Made by a program: the position numbers and the translations under genes. DNA of 6,399 nucleotides from Dehalococcoidia bacterium (lineage in GTDB: Bacteria > Chloroflexota > Dehalococcoidia > GIF9 > UBA5629), in the NCBI GenBank assembly GCA_028715025.1, contig JAQTLG010000037.1:1-6399 (forward strand), written 5' to 3'. The notes below the pieces were generated by a model. The model did no database searches, had not been told where the DNA came from, and saw nothing but the letters and a program-made list of their open reading frames with translations. Position 1 is the first letter of the stretch. Each line of letters begins with the position of its first letter. Of the stretch, positions 1-5,392 are shown in pieces.

Positions 1-157
1 GGATTCTGAGGTGAGCCAGGGAAGAATACGTGCTTCGCAGAGGCACAGTTCATGACGGGGAGTTCATAAGAGGAACAATGACGATTCATGCCTTCGGAGG
101 CAAACGTGCCGAACGCATGCAAACAGCTGATCAGCGATGATTGCAGGACATAAAACG
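1..157. other. Leader region without a convincing gene
   Basis: No supported gene lies here. The only open reading at the left edge in frame 2 stops at 53-55 after 17 codons with no recognisable sequence. A 7-bp direct repeat (AGTTCAT at 47-53 and 61-67, 14 bp apart) and a perfect 5-bp stem with a 4-base loop (89-102) are visible. The stem is not followed by a T run, so it is not a terminator. A 20-codon ORF (78-140) with an upstream AGAGGA is discussed under findings. I could not pick a convincing promoter for the gene that follows. Confidence 0.5.
145..148 (+). promoter_or_regulatory. Ribosome binding site deciding the start of the quinone reductase gene
   Basis: AGGA at 145-148 lies 9 nt before the ATG at 158. 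The upstream in-frame ATG at 137 has no purine-rich site at the right distance. The family's N-terminus normally begins directly with the first beta strand, as it does from 158 (MKILVILAHP), so 158 is preferred. Confidence 0.55.
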
Positions 158-748
158 ATGAAAATATTGGTGATACTGGCTCATCCGGATAAAAAGAGTT
201 TCAACCATGCCATAGCGGAGACGGTCGTTAAGACTTTACGGGCTACCGGCCATCAGGCTGTTTTCCATGACCTGTATAAAGAGGAGTTTCCGCCCGTGCT
301 GCCGTCTGTCGAGATCCCTCAATCGGCCTACCTTCCGCCATTAATATCCGGACACGTTAGCGATCTTGTTTCCGCCGACGGCATCATCGTGGTGCATCCC
401 AATTGGTGGGGACAGCCCCCCGCCATATTGAAGGGGTGGATCGACAGGGTCATTCGTCCGGGCACGGCCTACGAGTTCAATGAGGGGGACAGTGGCGAAG
501 GCGTGCCCAACGGATTGCTGAAGGCCGGAGCAGCGATCGTATTCACTACATCCAATACGCCACAGTCAAGGGAACAGGCGGTCTTCGGTGATCCTCTGGA
601 GACGATCTGGAAGAACTGCGTTTTCGGCCTCTGCGGCGTGGATGACTTACATCGAAAGAACTTCGGTGTTATTGTCACCAGCACACCGGAGCAGAGACGA
701 AAATGGCTTGAGGAAGTCGAAAATATCACGAACAGATACTTCCCTTAG
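158..748 (+). CDS. NAD(P)H dehydrogenase (quinone) / flavodoxin-fold oxidoreductase
   Basis: Probable cytosolic flavoprotein of the NQO1/MdaB/KefF superfamily (flavodoxin-like fold), which uses NAD(P)H to reduce quinones or similar acceptors by two electrons. From 158 it has 196 residues, a usual length for small bacterial members. Visible signatures are the first beta strand and phosphate/flavin loop (KILVILAHPDKKSFN, residues 2-16), the family hallmark HPNWWGQPPAILKGWIDRV (80-98), which shapes the flavin and substrate pocket, the following RPGTAYEF, and a TTSNTP loop (130-135) after a hydrophobic strand. The C-terminal helix (EQRRKWLEEVENI) is typical. No signal peptide or membrane segment is seen. 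A longer start at 137 would add seven residues (MIAGHKT) but has no ribosome site. The gene converges on the permease gene with 43 bp between stops and is probably its own unit. Substrate is unknown; family assignment is strong, and a role as KefF-like channel partner has no support here since no Kef gene is present. Confidence 0.88.
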   Translation: MKILVILAHPDKKSFNHAIAETVVKTLRATGHQAVFHDLYKEEFPPVLPSVEIPQSAYLPPLISGHVSDLVSADGIIVVHPNWWGQPPAILKGWIDRVIRPGTAYEFNEGDSGEGVPNGLLKAGAAIVFTTSNTPQSREQAVFGDPLETIWKNCVFGLCGVDDLHRKNFGVIVTSTPEQRRKWLEEVENITNRYFP

Positions 749-791
749 AGTTATGCAATAAAACTGTTGCAAGGACAACGTTCGCGCACTA

Positions 792-1751
792 TCAATGTAT
801 TGTCATCATCAACAGATAAACCAGCGGAATGGTCGCAAGGCTCAGAACGTACATTGCGATAGTCAGCGCTGAAGCCAGCCCTCCATTGCAGCCGTATCTT
901 GCAGCGATCACTGCAGCCACTGCACCCGCCGGCATTGACGCCTCAATTACCAGAACCTGTTCCTCCAATTGCGGCAGGCCGAATAAATGCGCGCCAGCCA
1001 GGGCTATCAAAGGCTCGGCAATCAGGTTAATACAGAAAAGAGCCGCGATAGGTGGCAACAGATGCCTGAGGGGTATCTTCTGCAGCATCAAACCTATGGC
1101 GAACGCTGTAAATATCTCCAGTGAGTCACCCATCATATTCAGCAGCGTATTCAAGGTCTTCATCGCAGTGTTTTGCCAGGGCAGGTTGAGAAAGGAGCAG
1201 GCGATGCCCAGTACCACGGCAATGAAAATGGGGGAGAGGAAGAACTCACCCGTTGAGGCCAGCACGCTCTTGCCGTCGGGATGTTCCCTGCCGAAATACA
1301 TGGCGACAGGTATGGCAAGCAGAAACAGGGGCACACCTGCGCCGAGCTCGCTTATCACCAGTGCATCCTGTATTGCCTCGTGGTTATTTTGAAAGACCTG
1401 CATAATCAGGGCATAGCCGAGAGTGGATGAGCTGCCCCAACCGGATACAAGGACGAATGCGCCCAGAGATTTTTTATCCATTTTCAATATTTTACCGGCG
1501 GCAAAGCCCAGGGAACAGGCAATCAGGATCGTGATAAACATGATAAGCGCAGGCAGCAGCTGTTCAACTTCAAACGTCCGTGTGGCGAGGTTGATAAATA
1601 TCAGCGCCGGCAGCGAGAAGTCAGTCACAAGACGGGAGAAGAGCGTTTGATGCTCCGTCGAGAGTATGGATCGATTTCGAAGAAGCAGTGTGATTAAAAC
1701 CAGCGCAACCAGTATGAAAAGCGATCCGAGCAATGCATAAAAATAATTCAT
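792..1751 (-). CDS. AEC (auxin efflux carrier) family permease
   Basis: Integral inner-membrane protein of 319 residues with about ten hydrophobic segments (roughly 5-24, 43-58, 66-88, 96-118, 128-153, 169-189, 207-224, 230-256, 265-285, 292-317). This is the inverted 5+5 helix layout of the AEC/BART group. Family marks are FSLPALIFINLA (45-56) in helix 2, the glycine-rich break SGWGSSSTLGYALI (103-116) in helix 4, where many homologues have a GNTGFLG-like stretch, and EASMPAGAVAAVIAARYGCN (270-289) in the helix 9 region, matching the family's MPS/A-rich segment. Bacterial AEC proteins transport small organic anions such as malate or malonate, or other metabolites; the substrate cannot be read from sequence. 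The ATG sits 7 nt after the stop of the 799-residue gene, so it is the second gene of that operon. No Shine-Dalgarno lies at normal distance: the nearest purine run is about 18 nt away inside the upstream gene's last codons, so translational coupling is likely. Family call strong, direction and substrate unknown. Confidence 0.9.
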   Translation of the reverse strand: MNYFYALLGSLFILVALVLITLLLRNRSILSTEHQTLFSRLVTDFSLPALIFINLATRTFEVEQLLPALIMFITILIACSLGFAAGKILKMDKKSLGAFVLVSGWGSSSTLGYALIMQVFQNNHEAIQDALVISELGAGVPLFLLAIPVAMYFGREHPDGKSVLASTGEFFLSPIFIAVVLGIACSFLNLPWQNTAMKTLNTLLNMMGDSLEIFTAFAIGLMLQKIPLRHLLPPIAALFCINLIAEPLIALAGAHLFGLPQLEEQVLVIEASMPAGAVAAVIAARYGCNGGLASALTIAMYVLSLATIPLVYLLMMTIH

Positions 1752-1758
1752 GTGGATT

Positions 1759-4158
1759 TTAAAGGGGGATCCCCTGTTCCAGCAGTAGGCGATTAAAGAT
1801 TCCGCGTGACCTGCCGTTGATGGTCACTTCTATTTTCGGCGCAGTCGACCCGGTGCATTTCATGATCAGAAGGGAATCGTAAAGCTCTTCTATATCCAGG
1901 TCGAAGGACGACTGCTGAATGTCGGCGCGCTGGACATGGCACCCGTTGACGCCGAAGGCATTCCCGCGGGCGGCATCGATGTAGAGGTCGCCCCAGCGGA
2001 TCTGGGTCAGCGCGGCTGCCGCGACCGCAGTCCCGGCGCCCCAGTCCGGCATGACGTAGCCCTCGATCTTGACGTCCAGTCCCACGTGCCCGTAATTCTC
2101 GGCCACGGCGCCCCGGTCAGCCGGAGACATCGGGCGTACGTTGGCGGGCGCCACTCTGCGGTGTTCCTCCAGATACATAAGTGTGAAGGCTGCGCGCAGT
2201 GCGGCGATGCCGCGCTGGAACAGCTCCGCCTCGCCTGTGATCTCGTACCATTCCATCAGCAGTGTGGCGAAAAGGGCCTGCCGTGCGTCGTTCCATTCGG
2301 CATCGTTGTTAATGGAGGAGAATCCTCCGCGCGTGTCAATATCCAGAAAGGGCGCATCCCATATCTGCTGGAAAAGCAGCAGTACATCAAGTGCGGCGCG
2401 TCCGTAAGTCAGGTAGCGCTGCTCGCGGGTGCATTGATAAAGATTGCCCATCAGGTCGGCGGTCCAGGAAATGCATAATGTGCCCTGGGGTGTGATGCCG
2501 GTGGAGCCGTCCTTCCATCCAAGGGAATTGGGTGAGCAGGAGAAGAAGACCTCGGTATCGAACCATGTGTGGCGAGGGAAGACCTTCTCGATGATGAAGT
2601 CCGCTACCCGCTGTGCCGCATGAAGATACTTTTCTTTGCCTGTCGATTTATAAAGTAAGGCCAGGAACATGCCGGCGGCCGCGCTGGAGGCGCTCTCTGC
2701 CAGGGCCGACTCGGGCAGGGGAGTCCCGTCTTTCCTAACTTTTACCCAGGTCGGGACGGCCCCCGAGGGAAGCTGCGAGCGCAGGAAGAAATCGCCTAAC
2801 GCCTCGCAGCGTTCGCGGAAAAGTGGCTGCTCTTTGTTCAAATACCGGTCGGCGGCCAGCATCCACCATCCCGTCACAGATGCGTCGGGAGTGTGATAGG
2901 CGCCGGTGTAGCGCCATACGCGCGAGCCGGGCACCCAGCCGGGATGCTCTCCGTCCCCGCTGAAAATGGAGGGAAAGATGCCTGCTGCGGACGGCGCGGA
3001 CAGCGCAAGGTTCCACATGCACCGTGCGCGCTCCTCCAGACCCCGGTCTCGCCATGACCGGCCGAAATACATCAGGCCGAAGGATGTGCGCACATTATTG
3101 AGGAACATCGTGTTCCACAGGTGGGGATGTATGCCGCGGCCGTTCCACTTGATCAGCTCGATTTTCTCCCGGAGCGAGAGGGTGGGTGTAAAAAGGTAAT
3201 TCAGTACCACGCCCGGCGTGGTGTCGTTGGGCAGCTTTTTTGAGCCCTGGCCCAGCCCCGGCCGGACGATGCGTCCGCAGAGGCCGCCGCAGTCCCTTCC
3301 TTCAAGGCTGAATCCTCGCCAGAGTCCATAGTTCTCGAAGGTGTTTTCGAATGACAGCCGCGCGTACTGCTCGAAGGGCAGCACCTGGGGATCTATGGAG
3401 GAGGTCAGATGTTTAAGTCCGTAACGCTGCCAGAGGAAGCGCAGCACCGTCTGATGAGAGAAAGGACCGGTCCCAAGGTCGAAGAGCAGCGTAAATACCA
3501 TGCGGAGGGTATCGCCGGGCTGAAGGACGGCTGCCGATCCAGTCGGGGAATAAAAAATATGGCCGTGCGGCCTGCAATCCTGCAAAACGTAGCTCAGCCT
3601 GGGGGCGAGGTCGTCCCCTTTGCGGGGAAGGTCGAAGTCCATTGCGCTGCGTAGGGGGTTTGCCGTGTACAGATCGAGGTTGGGCACGAGGGCGGCCTGA
3701 AGTCCGCCGTGGCGCGCGATAATGCAGGGTGAACGGAACGAATGGTCGCCGATGACGTCTGTTCGCCGGGACTTTAAAGTAGGTACCCAGGCATAGTCGA
3801 GCGGATCGTCCGGGTCACGTCCCGCGCCGGGAGGAAAAGTATATGCATGTCCGAAGGCCACGACCTGCAAGGGATTGACGGCCGTCAATACGGTGGTTAC
3901 ATCAAAACCATGTACATCGGGGGCCTCGCTGAAAGTTGTCTCTATTTTCAGGTCGGTACGCTCGACGGCGGCCGACATACCGGATGCAGACGTATAGGGC
4001 GTCAGGCGGCCTTTTTTCCCTTTGAGCTCCAGCACGATATCGCCGTGCGGCTCCCCGCAGAGCAGCATTTTGCCGTCTTTCGACATGAAGGTCTGGATGT
4101 ACCCGCTGCCGGATGGTTGTAATTCCATTGAGACGTATGGTACGGAAGGTTGCTTCAT
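1759..4158 (-). CDS. Large cytosolic protein, six-hairpin glycosidase-like (family unassigned)
   Basis: A 799-residue protein I do not recognise by name. It has no signal peptide (start MKQPSVPYVSMELQ) and no membrane segment, so it is probably cytosolic. Residues 1-250 look beta-rich (alternating short strands such as GDIVLELKGKKGRLTPY and VTTVLTAVNPLQVVAFGHAYTF), resembling an N-terminal beta-sandwich. From about 265 to 725 there are repeated amphipathic helix pairs separated by Gly/Trp/Asp-rich loops: DASVTGWWMLAADRYL (425-440), AAAGMFLALLYKSTGKEKYLHAA (493-515), SWTADLMGNLYQCTREQRYL (564-583), ARQALFATLLMEWYEITGEAELF (625-647). This is the usual look of an (alpha/alpha)6 barrel in carbohydrate-active enzymes. 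A short beta-like tail follows (750-799). Candidate acidic catalytic residues in loops are D425, D606/D608, D619/E621/D624 and D705, but I cannot say which act. Loop motifs of GH88/GH105 and GH127 were not recognised. AGGAGG precedes the start. First gene of a two-gene operon with the permease, divergent from the dehydrogenase pair. Hydrolase, lyase or phosphorylase on a glycoside are all possible; the real gene is certain, the function is not. Confidence 0.85.
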   Translation of the reverse strand: MKQPSVPYVSMELQPSGSGYIQTFMSKDGKMLLCGEPHGDIVLELKGKKGRLTPYTSASGMSAAVERTDLKIETTFSEAPDVHGFDVTTVLTAVNPLQVVAFGHAYTFPPGAGRDPDDPLDYAWVPTLKSRRTDVIGDHSFRSPCIIARHGGLQAALVPNLDLYTANPLRSAMDFDLPRKGDDLAPRLSYVLQDCRPHGHIFYSPTGSAAVLQPGDTLRMVFTLLFDLGTGPFSHQTVLRFLWQRYGLKHLTSSIDPQVLPFEQYARLSFENTFENYGLWRGFSLEGRDCGGLCGRIVRPGLGQGSKKLPNDTTPGVVLNYLFTPTLSLREKIELIKWNGRGIHPHLWNTMFLNNVRTSFGLMYFGRSWRDRGLEERARCMWNLALSAPSAAGIFPSIFSGDGEHPGWVPGSRVWRYTGAYHTPDASVTGWWMLAADRYLNKEQPLFRERCEALGDFFLRSQLPSGAVPTWVKVRKDGTPLPESALAESASSAAAGMFLALLYKSTGKEKYLHAAQRVADFIIEKVFPRHTWFDTEVFFSCSPNSLGWKDGSTGITPQGTLCISWTADLMGNLYQCTREQRYLTYGRAALDVLLLFQQIWDAPFLDIDTRGGFSSINNDAEWNDARQALFATLLMEWYEITGEAELFQRGIAALRAAFTLMYLEEHRRVAPANVRPMSPADRGAVAENYGHVGLDVKIEGYVMPDWGAGTAVAAAALTQIRWGDLYIDAARGNAFGVNGCHVQRADIQQSSFDLDIEELYDSLLIMKCTGSTAPKIEVTINGRSRGIFNRLLLEQGIPL
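1765..1774. repeat. 10-bp perfect palindrome at the end of the 799-residue gene
   Basis: GGGGATCCCC is a perfect palindrome spanning the last codons of the 799-residue gene, just before its TAA (1759-1761) and the permease ATG (1751). In the minus-strand mRNA its GGGGA half is the only Shine-Dalgarno-like element near the permease start, but the distance is about 18 nt. It has no loop, so it would not form a stable hairpin within one transcript. Probably chance; noted because it sits at the operon junction. Confidence 0.35.
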
Positions 4159-4168
4159 TTTTCCGCTG

Positions 4169-4174
4169 CCTCCT
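4169..4174 (-). promoter_or_regulatory. Ribosome binding site of the 799-residue gene
   Basis: On the minus strand AGGAGG (plus-strand CCTCCT at 4169-4174) lies 10 nt before the ATG at 4158-4156. It is a full-consensus site and fixes this start. Confidence 0.8.
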
Positions 4175-4190
4175 GCCTTGATTCCTAGAA

Positions 4191-4241
4191 GGGTTGTCCT
4201 ATCTTACCCTGTGCGGGCGACCTTATCAACAGGGACAACCC
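4191..4241. promoter_or_regulatory. Candidate shared operator: 9-bp inverted repeat, arms 42 bp apart
   Basis: GGGTTGTCC at 4191-4199 and its exact reverse complement GGACAACCC at 4233-4241 face each other, with centres 42 bp apart, about four turns of DNA. On the minus strand the 4233-4241 arm sits just upstream of the -35 box and the 4191-4199 arm covers the predicted start site (near 4194). For the plus promoter the 4233-4241 arm occupies the -35 zone. A smaller internal repeat, AGGGT (4190-4194) and ACCCT (4206-4210), overlaps the left arm. The layout suits a regulator binding both arms on the same face and controlling both operons. No regulator gene is in the window and I cannot name the binding family. 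Confidence 0.6.
4201..4229 (-). promoter_or_regulatory. Sigma70-like promoter of the minus-strand operon
   Basis: Read on the minus strand: -35 TTGATA (4229-4224, five of six consensus bases), a 17-bp spacer, and -10 TAAGAT (4206-4201, four of six). The predicted start is near 4194, giving a 5' leader of about 36 nt before the ATG at 4158. The box match plus exact spacing, in the only intergenic space available, makes this credible. Confidence 0.65.
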
Positions 4242-4254
4242 ATACGACCTTTAG

Positions 4255-4263
4255 TGATAAAAT
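4255..4263 (+). promoter_or_regulatory. Extended -10 promoter candidate for the dehydrogenase operon
   Basis: TG at 4255-4256, one base, then TAAAAT at 4258-4263 (five of six -10 consensus bases) makes an extended -10 element. No good -35 is found at 17 bp; that place is filled by the right arm of the inverted repeat, which would suit activation or repression there. The predicted start is about 4270, leaving some 45 nt of leader. An alternative -10 (AATAAT, 4273-4278) has only a weak TTTAGT as -35. Confidence 0.45.
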
Positions 4264-4303
4264 GGCTTGTGGAATAATCTGACCACAGATATCTTTTCAG
4301 CAG

Positions 4304-4309
4304 AAGGAG
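4304..4309 (+). promoter_or_regulatory. Ribosome binding site deciding the dehydrogenase start
   Basis: AAGGAG at 4304-4309 is 5 nt before the ATG at 4315. It rules out the longer in-frame TTG start at 4267, and favours 4315 over the ATG at 4327. Confidence 0.8.
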
Positions 4310-4314
4310 TCATT

Positions 4315-5382
4315 ATGCAGAAAACGATGAAGGGCGCCATACTACCGGGGAACAGCACGGTCGAACTGAAGGAATTCCCGCTGCCTGTGCCGGGGCACGG
4401 CGAGATGCTGATAAAGATGAAGGCGTCCGCGATCTGCGGCTCGGATATCAGGTGTATCTACAGGGAACATCTCGGCAAAGGCCCAGAGGGCTACAAGCCG
4501 GGAACGATAGCCGGGCATGAGCCGTGCGGGCAGGTTATACAGGTGGGGCCGGGCTGCAGGAGGTTCAAAGCCGGCGACAGGGTGATCGTATACCATATAT
4601 CCGGCTGCGGGGTCTGCAACGATTGCAGGCGCGGCTACATGATCTCCTGCACCAGCCCATTCAGGCGGGCCTACGGGTGGCAGCGGGACGGAGGCATGGC
4701 CGAATACATGCTTGCCGAGGAGAAAGACCTGGTATATCTTCCGGAGCAGTTGACATATTCCGACGGCGCCCAGGTTGCCTGCGGGTTCGGGACTGTGTAT
4801 GAAGGGCTTGAAAAGATCGGCGTATGCGGGGGCGACTCGGTGCTGGTGACCGGCCTTGGTCCGGTCGGGCTTGCCACAGCCATGCTGGCCAGGGCGATGG
4901 GCGCGAATAAAGTATTCGGCATCGAGGCGAGCGAGGAAAGAATGGAGATAGCTATAAAAATGAATCTATTCGATATGGTTTTGCAATCCGGGCAGGATAA
5001 TGTGGGATTGATCAGGGATTTGACCGGCGGAAGAGGTGTTGAGAAAGCGGCGGATTGCAGCGCAAACGATGAAGCAAGGCGTACCTGTATCCGGGCAACC
5101 GGAAAATGGGGTAAAATCGTCTTCCTGGGTGAGGGCGGAACATTTGCCTTCAATCCCTCGGAGGACATCATCCACGAACAGAAAACGATTTACGGGTCCT
5201 GGGTCACCAGCATCTGGAGGATGGAGGAGCTGGTGGAAAGGCTGGTGCGCTGGAAAATACATCCCGAAAAGTTGATCACCCACCGGTTTCCGCTGGAGAA
5301 GGTGGCTGAGGCCTATGCGCTGATGGCCGGCGGGAAATGCGGCAAGGTCGCCGTCTGTTTCGACGAGGAGTTCAAAAGGTAG
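4315..5382 (+). CDS. Zinc-dependent medium-chain alcohol/polyol dehydrogenase
   Basis: A 355-residue cytosolic MDR-superfamily oxidoreductase that interconverts an alcohol and a ketone or aldehyde with a nicotinamide cofactor. The GroES-like N-terminal half carries the catalytic zinc ligands C41 (in CGSD) and H68-E69 (GHEP), with C156 a likely further ligand. A complete structural zinc lobe is present: C98, C101, C104 and C112 (C-x2-C-x2-C-x7-C). The Rossmann half has VTGLGPVGLATAM (178-190) as the dinucleotide loop. E204 at the end of the second strand (KVFGIEAS) predicts NAD over NADP, because an acidic residue there clashes with the 2'-phosphate. Overall it resembles sorbitol, threonine and idonate-type dehydrogenases, but no hallmark fixes the substrate. 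First gene of the plus operon; the aldo/keto reductase starts 10 nt after its stop. Arginines are mostly AGG. Family certain, substrate open. Confidence 0.92.
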   Translation: MQKTMKGAILPGNSTVELKEFPLPVPGHGEMLIKMKASAICGSDIRCIYREHLGKGPEGYKPGTIAGHEPCGQVIQVGPGCRRFKAGDRVIVYHISGCGVCNDCRRGYMISCTSPFRRAYGWQRDGGMAEYMLAEEKDLVYLPEQLTYSDGAQVACGFGTVYEGLEKIGVCGGDSVLVTGLGPVGLATAMLARAMGANKVFGIEASEERMEIAIKMNLFDMVLQSGQDNVGLIRDLTGGRGVEKAADCSANDEARRTCIRATGKWGKIVFLGEGGTFAFNPSEDIIHEQKTIYGSWVTSIWRMEELVERLVRWKIHPEKLITHRFPLEKVAEAYALMAGGKCGKVAVCFDEEFKR

Positions 5383-5392
5383 GCGAGAAGAC

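Noticed and set aside
89..102. TGCCT/AGGCA hairpin with a 4-base loop as a terminator
   Set aside because: Stem is only 5 bp and there is no following T run.
749..791. Possible bidirectional terminator between the convergent genes
   Set aside because: Only a 5-bp stem with an 8-base loop (TGCAA 754-758, TTGCA 767-771) and no T run on either side; too weak to call.
829..1392. 187-codon plus-strand reading across the permease gene
   Set aside because: Lies entirely antisense to a clear AEC membrane protein; composition is a mirror of that gene and it has no recognisable domain.
1936..2478. 180-codon plus-strand reading inside the 799-residue gene
   Set aside because: Antisense shadow in GC-rich coding DNA with no family match and no ribosome site.
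4191..4241. Inverted repeat as a hairpin terminator or riboswitch
   Set aside because: The arms are separated by 33 bp with no T run, and predicted transcripts begin inside or after it, so neither RNA contains both arms.
4267..4314. TTG start adding 16 residues to the dehydrogenase
   Set aside because: It overlaps the predicted transcription start, lacks a ribosome site, and AAGGAG directly precedes the ATG at 4315.
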